Positions 12,365 to 24,502 of a DNA stretch of 64,000 nucleotides are shown here, in pieces. The translations under genes were made by a program, and so were the position numbers. Source of the DNA: Papio anubis. Lineage: Eukaryota > Chordata > Mammalia > Primates > Cercopithecidae. The notes beneath the pieces were generated by a model, which had not been told where the DNA came from, searched no databases, and saw only the letters and a list, made by a program, of their open reading frames with translations. The stretch lies in NCBI RefSeq assembly GCF_008728515.1, contig NC_044984.1:125359349-125423348 (forward strand), written 5' to 3'. Each line of letters begins with the position of its first letter. The stretch's first letter is position 1.

Positions 12365-12890
12365 CCAGGGCATCTTTTCAGAGCGCTTGAATGGTCAGTG
12401 TTGAAACATCAAAAGGTTTTACACAATGCTGAATTTTCAGCTTCTCCAAAACCCCACAAAAATCAGACGATCTTACCAAACTGAGTCCTCGTTTCTGCCT
12501 GGCAGAAAGGACTGTATTCCCAAGATCCCCACACACGCGCGGTGCCTCTAGAGCAGGTACTGATGACTTTTTGACTTCCAGAGCCAACCGTCCTCTCTTC
12601 CGGTGAGCACCTGGAGCAGAAATGTCCAGGGCTCCCAGCAACGGAGAAAGAGTTCTGACTCCTCCATACCTTCGCCGACATTTGGGTTCCTCAGTCTTGT
12701 ATGTTAGCCTTGCTTGGTGTGTGTGTGATGTGTGCAGTGGACAGTCGTTGTGAGTTTGTTCTCCTCGTGACCAGTGATGTTGAGCAATTGTTCCTGTGCT
12801 TACTGGCCACTTGGAACTCTTCCGTGAGGTATCATTGTCCCAGAAATGGGTCACCATCCTGGTATTTTCAGCTTCTTCTTGCCTTTATAG
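12365..12890. other. Inter-Alu segment with a 159-codon open frame
   Basis: Single-copy sequence between two Alus. On the - strand 12378-12857 is open for 159 codons from an ATG. The translation has no domain I recognise, a mixed composition and no visible splice partner. It is most likely a chance frame. Confidence 0.3.
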
Positions 12891-12894
12891 AACT

Positions 12895-13215
12895 CTTCCT
12901 CTTCCTCTTCCTCTTCTTCTTTCTTCTCTTTTGAGACAGAGTCTCGCTCTGTCACCCAGGCTGGAGTGCAGTGGTGCGATCTCGGCTCACTGCAACCTCC
13001 GCCTCCCAGGTTCAAGCTGTTCTCCTGCCTCAAGCCTCCTGAGTAGCTGGGACTATAGGCGCCCGCCACCACGCCCGGCTAATTTTTATATTTTGAGTAG
13101 AGACGGGGTTTCACCATGTTGGCCAGGCTGGTCTCAAACTCCCAGCCTCAGGTGATCCACTCGCCTCTGCCTCCCAAAGTGTTGGGGTTACAGGTGTGAG
13201 CCACCGCCCCCGGCC
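12895..13215 (-). mobile_element. Alu (S-like) with expanded (TTCCTC)n tail
   Basis: Full-length reverse Alu. Its tail has turned into a short (TTCCTC)n microsatellite at about 12893-12920. Confidence 0.93.
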
Positions 13216-14400
13216 GAACCAGTCTTCTTAATCTCCCTCTCAGAGAGCCCAGCCCTGGTGAGGCAGGCCCCACTTCCTGGAGGTCTGACTCCAAGCAGAG
13301 CCAATCAGAAGCCGGAGGGCAAGAGTTCCTTGTTGAAGTCGTTGGGGAGATCAGCCTCCTGGTGCACAGAGCGCAGGGGAGGGCGCAGCGTCATGTGTGT
13401 GAGTCTGATCTTGGCTTCCGTCAGCTGACATGAGCCTTCGAGTCTGGGCTCGGGGCGGGAGTGAGTGAGTGAAGATCCTCACACCCCAAATGACCGCTTA
13501 GATGGAGGCTAAAAAGGGATACTGTGGGAACAACACGCCGACGAATGCCTCAAGCGCGACACCACCAAAGCGTTGGGCTCACTTGGCAGATAAAACCCCC
13601 ACTAGACTCTCATGAATAGAGCAGATGAGAAGACCCAGTGCCCGTCCCCACTGCCTATAGATCTGTCCCGTTTCCTCCTGCAGATAATTGATAGTGAGGT
13701 CGGGGTGCCCTCCAGCTGACAGCTAGTCCCTGCTGTGGCTGCTAATCACACACCATGTTTGTGTTTGTTCTTAACTGGAGTTCCCTGCGGGTTTGTGTTT
13801 CCAGCAAGATTGAGAATTCTTTGGGTCAGAGACCGTGCGATCTCTGTTCCTTCTGGCTCTCAGCAAGAGACGCACCATCCTTGATCCTTATTTCTGACCC
13901 ATGGCTAATTGCAACAAGTGCCAACCAGGCAATGAAAAATAGGAGACTTGTGGTTTTCCAAACATAGGCTGGTTTCTTACTACAGAAGGCAGCTGCTTCA
14001 ACAGGTCAGCTGACGCTGGCCCCAAACAAGCAGTGACTCACGCATCCTAGGAACTCACGCTAAAGATAGAGGAGGAGAGCGGTCGGAGTCTTGAAGGACA
14101 CAGCGTTCTTTCATCTGCTGTTTTAAAGTCTCTGACTTAGTAAAGGACACTCTTTGTTTTCTGGGTCTGCGTGGAAGTAAGGGCTACGTGTGGTTGATGT
14201 GGTTTGGGAGAAGCGTGCTTTCCCGCCGGGCTTCTCGCTCTACAAAATGCTGAGATGTTGTTAAGGGTGAATTACACAGATTTGGAAACACAAAAGATGG
14301 GTGAAGAATTGAATGTATAATAAAGAACAGTGCCACAGGCTGGCTTCTTAAAATGAGAAACCTTAAGATGTGCTTGAAACTTTTATAAAACAGAATTTTT
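13216..14400. other. Intergenic DNA, no gene recognised
   Basis: About 1.2 kb of mostly single-copy sequence with no recognisable gene, RNA or repeat boundary. Confidence 0.4.
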
Positions 14401-14699
14401 GGCCAGGCACGATGGCCCACACCTGTAATCCCAGCACTTTGGGAGGCCAAGGTGGGCAGATCATGAGGTCAAGAGATCGAGATCATCCTGGACAACATGG
14501 TGAAACCCCGTCTCTACTAAAAATACAAAAATTAGCTGGGCGTAGTGGTGTATGCCTGTAGTCCTAGCTACTCAGGAGGCTGAGGCAGGAGAATCGCTTG
14601 AACCTGGGAGGCAGAGGTTGCAGTGAGCCGAGATCACACTACTGCACTCCAGCCTGGTGACACAGCAAGGCTCCATCTCAAAAAAAAAAAAAAAAAAAG
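14401..14699 (+). mobile_element. Alu (S-like)
   Basis: Full-length Alu ending in an 18-base A tail. Confidence 0.95.
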
Positions 14700-14789
14700 A
14701 ATTTTTATTACTTAAGTCATTGACTGGATACATTCTTCTTGTAAGATGTAAAATGTCACAACAAGGCTACAGAGCTCTTTTTTTAAACT

Positions 14790-15092
14790 TTATTAATTTA
14801 TTTGAGACAGAGTCTTGCTCTGTCACACAGGCTGCAGCGCCAGTGGCGTGATCTTGGCTCACTGCACCTTCAACCTCCCAGGCTTAGGCTCAAGCGATCC
14901 TCCTGCCTCAGCCTCCTGAGTAGCTGGGATTACCGGGAGGCTCCACCATGCCCAGCTAATTTTTCTGTTTTTATTAGAGATGAGGTCTCACTTTGTTGCC
15001 CAGGCTGATCTCAAATTCCTGGCCTCAAGTGATCCTCCCACCTTGGCCTCCCAAAATGCTGGGATTGCAAGCATGAGCCACTGCACCTGGCC
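14790..15092 (-). mobile_element. Alu (J-like)
   Basis: Divergent full-length Alu in reverse orientation. Confidence 0.93.
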
Positions 15093-15095
15093 TTA

Positions 15096-15240
15096 ATTTT
15101 TTTTTTTTTTTTTTTAAGACGATGTCTTACTCTGTCTCCAAGGCTGGAGTGCAGTAGCTCAATCTCGGTTCACTGCGGCCTGGAACTCCTGGGCTCAAGT
15201 GATCCTCCCACCTTAGCCTCCCACAGCTGGGACTGTAGAA
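15096..15240 (-). mobile_element. Alu monomer or half Alu
   Basis: One Alu arm only, with a 19-base T tract, directly abutting the preceding Alu. Confidence 0.85.
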
Positions 15241-15880
15241 TAGTCCCAAGCACGCCCCCGGGCAGTAAAGACCTGTGACTTCTGGCCTTTCTCTCTATTC
15301 TCCAGAAGTATATTCTCTTTTGGTCTGCATCCTATCCTTCCAGAACTTTCCCTATGCCTTTACATAATATGTACCCAGGTGTCATTTATGCATATGCCGT
15401 ATGTAAATGACATCACATGCTCTTAATGGTTCTGTGACTTGTTTTTTTTGTTTTGTTTTTGTTTTCATGTAGCATGTCTTGGAGCTCTTCCCATGTTAGT
15501 CTCGTGCATTCTATAAACTGCCACCCAGGATTGAAAACTATTAATCAGGTGATTTAGGCCACTCTAAAGCTTTTGGAGAATTCTAGAGCCTCAAATTCAT
15601 GTATTTTGACAACTTCCTTCCATTACCTGGCAATAGGTCATCTTGAATTTCTCCAAGCTTCCTAAAATCCCCATTATTTTAAGAATTTTCTCCTAAATAT
15701 CTGCAGCAAGTCAGAGTTCCTTCTTGGAAAAATGGCCACCTTCTCCCCTGTGTGGGCCTCCCTTCTACATATTCACTTGCTTGAATTAATGAGTTGCTAT
15801 TTTCTATTCGATTCCTTACTAACCAACAAGAAAATGATTATGATTTCTCTATCATGTTTGTCAGAAAACTGGTCTAATGA
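15241..15880. other. Intergenic DNA, possibly an L1 3' region
   Basis: 'catgtagcatgtcttggagctcttccc' (15466-15492) and neighbouring text have the flavour of old L1 3' untranslated sequence, but I cannot fix boundaries. No gene. Confidence 0.3.
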
Positions 15881-16110
15881 GGCCTGGCACAGTGACTGAA
15901 ACATGTAATCCCAGTATTTTGGGAGGCTGAGGTGGAAGGATCACTTGAGTCCAGGAGTTCGAGACCAGGCTGACCAACATAGCCAGACTCTGTCTCTACA
16001 AATTAAAAAAATCATAGAGACAGGAGGTCGAGGCTACAGCGAGCCATGATCACACCACCGCACCCCAGCCTGGGCGAAAGAGCAAGACCGTGTCTCAAAA
16101 AAGTAATAAT
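15881..16110 (+). mobile_element. Alu with internal deletion
   Basis: Starts GGCCTGGCAC and ends with a CAAAAAAG tail. The middle (end of the left arm and start of the right arm) is missing. Confidence 0.88.
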
Positions 16111-16111
16111 A

Positions 16112-16432
16112 GGCCGGGCACGGTGGCTCATGCCTGTAATCCCAGCACTTTGGGAGGCCGAGGCGGGTAGATAACTTGAGGTCAGGAGTTCGAGACCAGC
16201 CTGGGAAATGCAGTGAGACCCCTGTCTCTACAAAAAATGAAAGAATTAGCTCGGTGTGGTAGTGCATGCCTGTGGTCCTGGCTACTGGGGAGGCTAAGGT
16301 GGAAGGATTCTTTGAACCCAGAGGGTCGAGGCTGCAGTGAGCTGTGATCGTACCATTGCACTCCAGCCTTGGTGACAGAAGGAGATCCTGTTTCAAAGAA
16401 GAAAAGAAAGACAGAGAAAAGAAAAGAAAAGC
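16112..16432 (+). mobile_element. Alu (S-like), head to tail with the previous Alu
   Basis: Full-length Alu starting GGCCGGGCACGG one base after the tail of the Alu before it. Its own tail has become (GAAAA)n. Confidence 0.94.
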
Positions 16433-17178
16433 TGTCTAATGACATAATTAAGACAAGTCAGAGAGTGAGTCCAGGCTTGGCACTGCTTGTAAATATCCAC
16501 AGCAAGGAAAGGGTCTGAAAAGAAGGCCAGCATTGGGGAGGACAAAGCTGAACCCCACGATGTTACCTGAGCCCTGGACCCAGCTGTGCCTGCACCAGTA
16601 TCACCACTGGCCTTGCCTTCCATGGACCAGTTTGTTTTCCTTCTGTTTCTATCAGATGGGTTGGTAACTGACACAGCCCTGACAGACAGTGCCATAGTGT
16701 CATATCCCATTGCTATCTTCTCATGACTCTTTCTGGTTTCCACATCTGCCAGGAGCTTCTATTTTTCCTTCTTGGACGTTCTGCCTCTGTTCTCTATTTA
16801 TTCCAACCCTGCAAAGAACCAAAAACATCAACAATCTGTATACAACATAAATCATTACTTGTCTGACTGCATTCATGGTTACTGTGTGTACTCGTGTATT
16901 AGTTCATATTTGGCTTAGGTAACATAGCAAAAAAATGACACACAGAAAATAACAAACCCAGCAATGCCTTGTATTTATGCAGCAATAGCATAACTTATTT
17001 GGCAACACATTTTTGCCGTGGTTTTAACCTAGTGTGTGGGGAGTGGCATATGGAGAAGTTTCACTCCTTCCTGAGTTTTCTTGTATTTGTCATTCTTCAG
17101 TTCCTGCCAAAATTTACATCTAATTGCCCCAACGCATCATTCCTTCCCCTCGAATAGAAAAAACTATGAGTCCTGGAA
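16433..17178. other. Intergenic DNA, no gene recognised
   Basis: Single-copy sequence without recognisable coding or RNA features. Confidence 0.4.
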
Positions 17179-17398
17179 TTTTTTTGTTTGTTTGTTTGTT
17201 TAAACAGGGTCTGGCTCTATCACACAGGCTGGAGTGCAGTGATGTGATCTAGCTCACTGCAGCCTCCCTCTCCTGGGCTCAAATGATCCTCCTGCCTCAG
17301 CCTCCCAAGTAGCTGGGACTACAGGTGCATACCACCATGCCTGGCTAATTTTTATACTTTTAGTAGAGACAGGGTTTTGCCATGTTGCACAGGCTGGA
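17179..17398 (-). mobile_element. Alu, truncated
   Basis: Reverse Alu with a (GTTT)n tail that stops abruptly after 'gccatgttgcacaggctggatg', lacking the outer left-arm end. Confidence 0.9.
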
Positions 17399-17985
17399 TG
17401 TAAATTCTTACAAACGTGTTCCGTCCACATTTGTTTCCTCATTCCACATGACTGTCGAATTGGAAATTCTTCCCAAGATGCCTCTGACTGTATGAAGCAG
17501 AGTGGAGTGTGAGTGGTGCTACTTCTCTCTTCATGAGGACACGGCTGGGTGTCTTGACCACCCAGTTTTATTCTTCGTTACTGCGGCCGAGGAAGAGGGT
17601 CTACCGTTAAAAAGCCTTGAGCAAGGTCGGACTAGGAAAGTTTTTTGTTGTTGTTGTTGTTGTTTTCTCATAGGTTAAAGAAAGAAACATTCTCTTGAAG
17701 ATGCTATGAGACGGGAAGGTTTCCAAAGCCTTTGAGTAGCTACACATGAAATCATCATCAAAATGTAAAAATAATCCTCTTGGTGGTGCACATGATTGTG
17801 AGCCTGTGTGTCTGTCTGAGATGTGAGTGTGAGAGAATTGAGTTAGAGGTGACCACAGGGCGTGTGTCTGGGGACGATAACGTCTTCATGCACCACAGAA
17901 TATAATATCAAGGTAATGATAAACCCTACTTGTGCACTTCTTTTTTGTAAGATGGTTTTCTTTCAGAATGTTTAGGACATACAGA
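17399..17985. other. Intergenic DNA with short (GTT)n tract
   Basis: No gene recognised. A (TTG)n microsatellite lies at 17643-17664. Confidence 0.4.
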
Positions 17986-18142
17986 AAGTATGTGGTGGAG
18001 TGGTTAAGAACTCGGGTGCTGGAGTGAGGCTCCCTGCATTGGAATCTTTAATCCTCCACTCACAAACTGACCTTGGGGAACTTACTTTACCCCTCAGAAC
18101 TTTAGTTTCCTCATCTGCAAAGAAGGTTTAAAAAATAGTGGC
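17986..18142 (+). mobile_element. MIR, 5' part
   Basis: 'gtggagtggttaagaactcgggt' and 'tttagtttcctcatctgcaaag' are sense MIR landmarks. The element resumes after the Alu that follows. Confidence 0.8.
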
Positions 18143-18338
18143 TCGTCTCTACAAAACATTTTAAAAACTTACCTGGGCATGGTTGCACATGTTTGTAGTC
18201 CCAGCTACTTGGGAGGCTGAGGCAGGAGGATGACTGGAGCCCAGGAGGTCAAAGCTGCTGTGAGCTGTGGTCACACCACTACGCTCCAGCGGGGGCGACA
18301 GAGCGAGACCTGGTCTCCACAAAGTAAAAATAAAATAG
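18143..18338 (+). mobile_element. 5'-truncated Alu inside MIR
   Basis: Right-arm-containing Alu fragment that splits the MIR. Confidence 0.85.
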
Positions 18339-18425
18339 CATAAACTTGCTAGGGTTGTCCTAAGGAATCAGTAGATGCCTGCAGGTAGGCACTCGGGGCA
18401 GGGTAGGCGTTGGCGGCTGCCCTAC
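18339..18425 (+). mobile_element. MIR, 3' part
   Basis: 'ctagggttgtcctaaggaatcagtaga' corresponds to the MIR segment that normally follows the part before the Alu. Confidence 0.55.
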
Positions 18426-18954
18426 CAGTGATCCCTTTGAGGATGATGATGACGTTGTCTCTGATCACGAGATGAAGATGGTGAAGGAAGGGGATGGTGA
18501 TTTAACCTTCTAGCAAGACTCGGCCTCACTGGACAGCCTGCGTGACTGAGGAGTCTCTCTCTATAAATTCAGAGACAACAGCACCTAAGAGCAGTCTAAA
18601 AGTATGCTTGTTGTTAAAAATCTCAAGACGATCATGGTTTCAGGTGTGCATTCTCATCTCCCAGAATGAGTTAAAACTTCCCCATCCCAGTGCTGCTTCT
18701 GTGGCACTCACAGGTTCGGATGTGCTCGGGTCCTCCGATGTTCAGCTTAGCAGCTGCACAGCTCAAGGTTATTTTTCTGCAGAGGGAAACCAGGTGGGTC
18801 GCGGACACAGTGCTGATTTTGGAGCAGGGCCGCGTGCAGGGGTCATCCCTTCCCAATCATTTAGTGGCTGTTCCCGCAGGTCTCAATGAGACGTGTGGCC
18901 GGCTGTGCAGTAACTGCCAACTGGCTCTGCTGGTTATAATCAGTGGTTCAGCCT

Positions 18955-18955
<1 letters not shown>
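18426..18955. other. Intergenic DNA, no gene recognised
   Basis: No gene or repeat recognised. The 115-codon frame at 18542-18889 shows no domain. Confidence 0.4.
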
Positions 18956-18988
<33 letters not shown>

Positions 18989-18990
18989 TC
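18956..18990. repeat. (TC)n microsatellite
   Basis: About 35 bases of nearly pure TC dinucleotide repeat immediately before the poly-T of an Alu. Confidence 0.95.
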
Positions 18991-19177
18991 TTTTTTGAGA
19001 TGGAGTCTCACTCTTGTTGCCCACGCTGGAGTGAATGGTGAGATCTCGGCTCACCGCAACCTCCGCTTCCCAGGTTCAAGCAATTCTCCTGCCTCAGCCT
19101 CCCGAGTAGCTGGGATTACAGACATGCACCACCACACCTGGCTAATTTTGTACAGGCGCAAGCCACCTTGCCCGGCC
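18991..19177 (-). mobile_element. Alu with large internal deletion
   Basis: Reverse Alu in which 'gctaattttgtacaggcgcaag' joins the middle directly to the outer end, removing about 110 bases. Confidence 0.88.
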
Positions 19178-19531
19178 TCTCCTTCTCTCTCTCACACACA
19201 TCTTTCCCAGGGTTTTTTTACTCCTTAGAAATACTTTATTCTGATTTTTGTAAATAATTTTGAAAAGATTTTCCTGAAATTGTCAGTGTACAGGTTGCGA
19301 GCCCCAGTTCTCCAGGGGACTTTTCCCAATCCATCACCCCTAACAGGATATGATTGGAATCCTAGGCCAAAGGCTCTCAGAAGAATGTGCTGTTCTGTAG
19401 CTTACTGTGATTCATGTAAATGGATTACAAACTGTTACTTTCTACATTTATCATTACCACTTGGCATGCTTTGTGTTTAATAATCTCTGAGCACATGTAC
19501 AAAAGAAATACATTTAAAAAGAATAGTTTCT
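19178..19531. other. Intergenic DNA, nothing recognised
   Basis: Short AT-rich single-copy stretch between Alus with no gene. Confidence 0.4.
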
Positions 19532-19842
19532 GGGCTGGGGATGGTGGCTCACGCCTCTAATCCCAGCACTTTGGGAGGCTTAGGGGAGCGGATCCCTTGA
19601 GCCCAGAAGTTCGAGACCAGCCTGGATAGCATAGTGAGACCCCATCTCTACAAAAAATAGAAATAAAATAAAAAGTTAGCTGGGTGTCATGTCGCACACC
19701 TGTAGTCCCAGCTACTCAGGAGGCCGAGGTGGGAGGATTTGATCCTGGGAGGTCGGGGCTGCAGTGAGCCAGGATTGCATTACTGCACTCCAGCCTGGGA
19801 AACACAGCAAGACCCTGTCTGAAAAGCAAAAACAAACAACAA
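19532..19842 (+). mobile_element. Alu with target duplication
   Basis: Full-length Alu flanked by 'aaaaagaatagttt' on both sides (19516-19529 and about 19840-19853). Confidence 0.94.
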
Positions 19843-19900
19843 AAAGAATAGTTTATGCCATTATAGGAATAATGTAACAAAGAACCAGAGAAGGAGTGAG

Positions 19901-20194
19901 GGCCAGGCATGGTGGCTCTCGCCTGTAATCCCAGCACTTTGGGAGGCCGAGGCGGGGGGATCACCTGAGGTCAGGAGTGTGAGACCAGCCTGGCCAACAT
20001 AGCGAAACCCCGTCTGTACTCAAAAAGCAAACATTAGCCTGGAGTGGTGGCGCATGCTTATAATCCCAGCTACTCGGGAGGCTGAGGCATGATAATTGCT
20101 TGAACCCGGGAGGCGGAGGTTGCAGTGAGCCGAGATCACACCACTGCACTCCAGCCTGGGCGACAGAGTGAGACTCCGTCTCCAAAAAAAAAAA
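19901..20194 (+). mobile_element. Alu (S-like) with target duplication
   Basis: Full-length Alu flanked on both sides by 'aaggagtgag'. Confidence 0.95.
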
Positions 20195-22230
20195 GGAGTG
20201 AGGCACACAAGCAAAGCCCCTGCAGCCACTGCATTTCTACTAAAAATGGTAATTAGTGAGTTTAAAGTGACATGCAAGGGGTTATGCTCCAGATCAGAGT
20301 TCAGGAAATATGATCTTTGGTAATTGCCTAAATAGCGTATTTTTCCTTAGTGGTGTGAAACCACTTGGAGTTGGTAAATGGGAGGCAAACGAATGAGCTC
20401 AGGGCATAAACGTTTTCAATTTCCCAAATTCCTCACATTCTGAGCTAGAGAATTTTTTAAAAATGTGGTTTATAGACATCCAAAATTTAGGGTCAAGGAA
20501 ATAAATAAAATCATTGAGACACAGAAATCATTATTCATCCCTTCACATATGTTTTCTGTTGTCCCTCTCCCCCTGAGGCTGGGAGGCTGCCTGTGACTTC
20601 GAGAGCGAGGTTGAATGCTGGGATGCTGGGACACACACTTACACGCTTCCCGCTCCCCTGCTTGTCCCCTGTACCCCGAGCCATAGATACAGCAGGAGAG
20701 CCCCTGGGTGACTGCAAACTGTGCTCCCCTAAACCCAAAACCCCCATCCGCAAAGTCATCCCCGTTATGGCATCCCTCTTATTCCCCTTCTAATGAGAGA
20801 AGTCCCAGACTCATTAAACAGCCAATAGCTTTTGCCACTTTATTTTAGAACAACACGATGTGAGCTAACCCTGCTCCTCTGGAGTTTCCATGGGTTGTAA
20901 GTCTTTATGGGAAATGAGGCCAACTAGAAACGCAGTCTAACAGCTGGGAAGTTTATGAAACCATTTTCTTCCAGATTTACTAAATATTTTAGCACCAGAG
21001 ATGCACAGGGATCTCTTAGCTATATTATCAACTAACCTCCGAGTAAAATGAAACTACAGATGAAAGCAAAAGATAAAAACATCAACCCTGATGAACTTTC
21101 TGCCAGCCAGGGAGAGTCTCCTAAGTCCATTCCCCTTCTTTTTATCATAACTAGGAGTCAAAAGTGACATCTGATCTATTGCCTTCCATGTGGCATCATG
21201 AAAGGACAGGGCGTGGCTAGGGTTTCAGGGCTCGGAGTAGAGCTGGGGTCTAGCTGTGCTCTAGGGACTCAGGTAGGCAGGTGCCTTTCATTCTGGAAAG
21301 ATGAATGACAGTTGAGGACAGAAGAGAAACTGACAGAGACGCCGACAGGGTGCTGCTGCTTTCTTTTTTTTTTAAGAAATGCTTTTTAAGGAATTAACGA
21401 CACTGATGGCCGCCTCCTTCTCTGTTCTATTCCAGCTCAATTGGCAACTGAGACACAATCCATGGACACTTAGCAAAACACCACACCGAAAACAAATAAA
21501 TATGGATAAGCCCTGGAGAAAAGATACACAGGCAACATCTAAGGGGCATGAAGGGCTCTTTTGTTAGCAGCCCGGGACGGGGCAGTTAGCAGTTAGACGG
21601 GGACGGGAGGCAGGGAGGTTCTCACCACTGAAGTGGACGTAAACACACGTCAGATGGCGAGCCCAGACGTGGGTGTCACCCCCTGTTTCAATGACAAGCC
21701 CCACAGTAGACAAGGACGTTTTTGGTTGTGCAAGCGGCTTCTGAAGTGGTTCCTGTGGGCACTGTGGGAATTCTCCGGAGCCTCACAGTCCCCAACACGG
21801 GATAGGCCCAGAGAGCTGGGAAATGGGAGCCTGCCTGAGACGGAGGATCCAGGCTCCCCGGGGGTAACTCCCCAGGTTTTGACCTCATCGCTGCACCTGT
21901 GAGTCTCCCAGTGTCCGGGCACTCCTTAGGGCCCCAACACGGAGGCAGGCTTGGGATGACTGCAACCTGCTCTCATGAGTCACAGCAGGTGCCTGTGGAG
22001 ACCCACATGGACTCGGGCGGGCAGGACCTCAGATGCTGATTCCCTGTGGGGTCAGGACCTCCTTCCTCCAGGTTCTGCTGTCTGAGGCCGCAGCCTGCTC
22101 CTCCTCAGCCTGCTTCTTGTCCAGGGCATGCCTGCTGCTCCCACCAGCTGCTTATCCAGGAGTCTGGGAGTCAGTCCCGTCCCGCAGATTCTCCACCTGG
22201 CCTCGTCTAATCCATCATCACATCTTGTCA
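20195..22230. other. Intergenic DNA, no gene recognised
   Basis: About 2 kb of mostly single-copy DNA. Overlapping frames on both strands at 21633-21922 (about 90 codons) have no recognisable domain. Confidence 0.4.
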
Positions 22231-22653
22231 GCTCTGTTTCCAAAAGGATGCCTTGACTTTACCCACATCTCTCTGCTCCACTCCCACCTCCACTTCCCTG
22301 GTCCAAGCCACCATCACTCGTGGCTGGATGTCCTCAAAGGCGTCTCAGCTCGACTTCCAGGGTTGCTCCCCTCCACCCCGGGAACCGAGGATCTACAGCG
22401 CAGTCACAGCAATTTTCTGGCAGTGTCCATTGGCGAATGCATCTGGGCTGCCCGTTACCCTCTGAGTCCAGTCCAGCCTCCTTCCCGTGCTCTGTGGAGC
22501 TGCTCATGCCTGGCCCCTGTGCACCCCCAGCCCCTTCTCAGCCTCCCCTGTTGCCTACTGCTTCTGGTCATGCCAACTTTGCCAGCTCTCATAAACACCA
22601 GGTTCATTCTTGCCATGGGATGGGGAATGTAAAGATCTCTTCATCCATCACAC
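22231..22653 (+). mobile_element. L2 fragment
   Basis: 'ctggtccaagccaccatcac' and the following C-rich text fit the 3' part of L2 in sense orientation. A 199-codon open frame across it (22033-22632) follows from this composition. Confidence 0.6.
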
Positions 22654-22906
22654 TTTTTTTTGCTTTGAGATGGAGTCTCGCTGGAGTGTGCAGCGGTGCA
22701 GTCTCCGCTCACTGCAACCTCCATCTTCCAGGTTCAAGCAATCCTCCTACCTCAGCCTCCTGAGCAGAGCAGCTAGGATTACAGGCATGCATCACCACGC
22801 CCGGCTAATTTTTTGTATTTTTAATAGAAATGGGGTTTCACCATGTTGGCCAGGCTGGTCTCAAACTCCTGACCTAAAGTACAGGTGTGAGCCACCGTGC
22901 CCGGCC
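22654..22906 (-). mobile_element. Alu with small deletions
   Basis: Reverse Alu splitting the L2. It lacks part of 'ctctgtcgcccagg' and the segment before 'acaggtgtgagcc'. Confidence 0.92.
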
Positions 22907-23035
22907 AGCACACTCTTTCTTCAGATCTTTGCATGCCCAGGCTCAGCTCAGATATTACCTGTTCAGCAGAGTCTTCCCTGGCCCTCAAACTGCCGTAACA
23001 CTTCCCTTCACCCAAGTCACGAACACCAGCTGTGC
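22907..23035 (+). mobile_element. L2 fragment, continued
   Basis: 'gatctttgcatgcccaggctcagctcagatattacc...gtcttccctg' (22924-22980) is the L2 segment expected downstream of the part before the Alu. Confidence 0.65.
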
Positions 23036-23039
23036 TTCT

Positions 23040-23175
23040 TTCTCCCTTTTCTTTTTCCTTCCCTTCCTTTCCCTTCCCTTTCCTTCCTTCCTTCTCTCCA
23101 TCTCTCTCTTTTTCTCTCCTTCCTTCCTTTCTCTCTTTCTCTCCCTCCCTCCTTCCTTCCTTCCTTCTTTTGTTT
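23040..23175. repeat. Pyrimidine tract, (TTCC)n/(TCTC)n
   Basis: About 135 bases with almost only C and T on the + strand. Confidence 0.93.
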
Positions 23176-23690
23176 TGTAGGTTGATTTGCTTTTTACAAT
23201 TTTTACAACTTGAAGGGACTACGTTGATACGCTGACAGGTGATGTGTAACTCTTTGCTGATCTGCTGTTACCCAGTGATAGCTGAAGCTTCTTTAGAACA
23301 CAAATGTTATTAAAACATACTTTGTTTCAGGGAGGGAGGTGGTGATTGTGAGAAGAAAGGCTGACACAGAACAATCTCATGATATCAGATCTTTAGAATT
23401 TTGTGCAAGTTCAGAGAATTTTCTCCATCGGATAAGGGTCAGTATCACTTGTTCTCTTAAAGCACTTAGGGCACCACCTGAAGGCTTTGGTGGCCTCCCT
23501 CCCTCCATCCCACACATATGTATAGAGCTTTAATTTAATTCGATAAAAAGTTGGTCTGGTCTGGTCTTTGTGCTCTGGAGACTAAGAATCTACTGAGGGA
23601 GTTGAGATAAGGACACAACAACTGAAAGTCCAGGCAGAGTTTGATAAGTGCCATGATAGGTGTAGACATGATCCTTGGGAAGTTCAGAGA
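23176..23690. other. Intergenic DNA, nothing recognised
   Basis: No gene or clear repeat seen. Confidence 0.4.
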
Positions 23691-23699
23691 AAGGAAGCA

Positions 23700-23935
23700 G
23701 GGCCCTGAAGTGATTAGAGGTGTTAATGCAGGAGGAAGCGTGTCTGGGTTCAATTTTCTGCTTCTCTTTTTACTACTTGTGTACTCTTTGGTTAGTTATT
23801 TAATAGTTCTGTGCCTCAGTCTCCTTACTTTCTAAAGATACAGAAACTATTAGTACCTACCTCTTAGAATTATCCGAAATATTAGATAAAAGGATGCACA
23901 TAACACATATATAAAACAGCATCTTACTGCTAAAT
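23700..23935 (+). mobile_element. MIR fragment
   Basis: 'gtctgggttcaattttctgc', 'tgtgcctcagtctccttac' and 'tagtacctacctcttagaatt' follow the sense MIR order. Confidence 0.7.
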
Positions 23936-24336
23936 ATTCAGTTTGCAGGACTAAGGATAGAGGCATTTTATCTTAAGGTTGAATAGAATTTAAATGTAAG
24001 ATAAAGGTGGGCAAGGAACTTCCAAATGGAACCATGTCAACAAAAGAAGCATGAGGAGCAAGAATGTGTGGTTGGCAGTAGCTGAAATACTCAGTCGACT
24101 TGAGAAAATGGGAAGGAGAAGATGATAATATTGGGAAGTTATGTGGGATCATAATGGGGAAGAACATTAGTAACCATTCTCTCTTTTTGGTGAGTAACCA
24201 TATGCCACCGAAGATCTCTAAGCAGGAAAGATGTTGAGGTGGCTTAGTTTCTCTAACAATTATCTTCCTCAGAAATCACTGGCAACATAAAATAATGTAA
24301 TGAAACCTATTTTTTCCCTTCTGCTTGATTTAGGTT

Positions 24337-24502
24337 TATTTTGCTCTATCTTCCTCAGTTGCTTAACATGGCAACTTATTAGATTATTGATTTGAGGCTT
24401 TTTATTCTTTTCTAATATATTTTGCTCTATTTTTCCCTGTTTCTTAACAGGGCAACTTATTAGATTATTGATTTGAGACTTTTTTTCTTTTCTAATATAT
24501 GG
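24337..24502. repeat. Tandem duplication within L1, ~82-base unit x2
   Basis: Two adjacent copies share 'attttgctctat' and 'ggcaacttattagattattgatttga' (seen at 24370 and 24451). The repeat shows in translation as two copies of an INNLISC..K peptide on the - strand. Confidence 0.88.

Noticed and set aside
22033..23185. Open frames of 199, 147 and 191 codons
   Set aside because: They cover an L2 fragment, an Alu and a pyrimidine tract; the peptides are Alu- and CT-repeat-derived.
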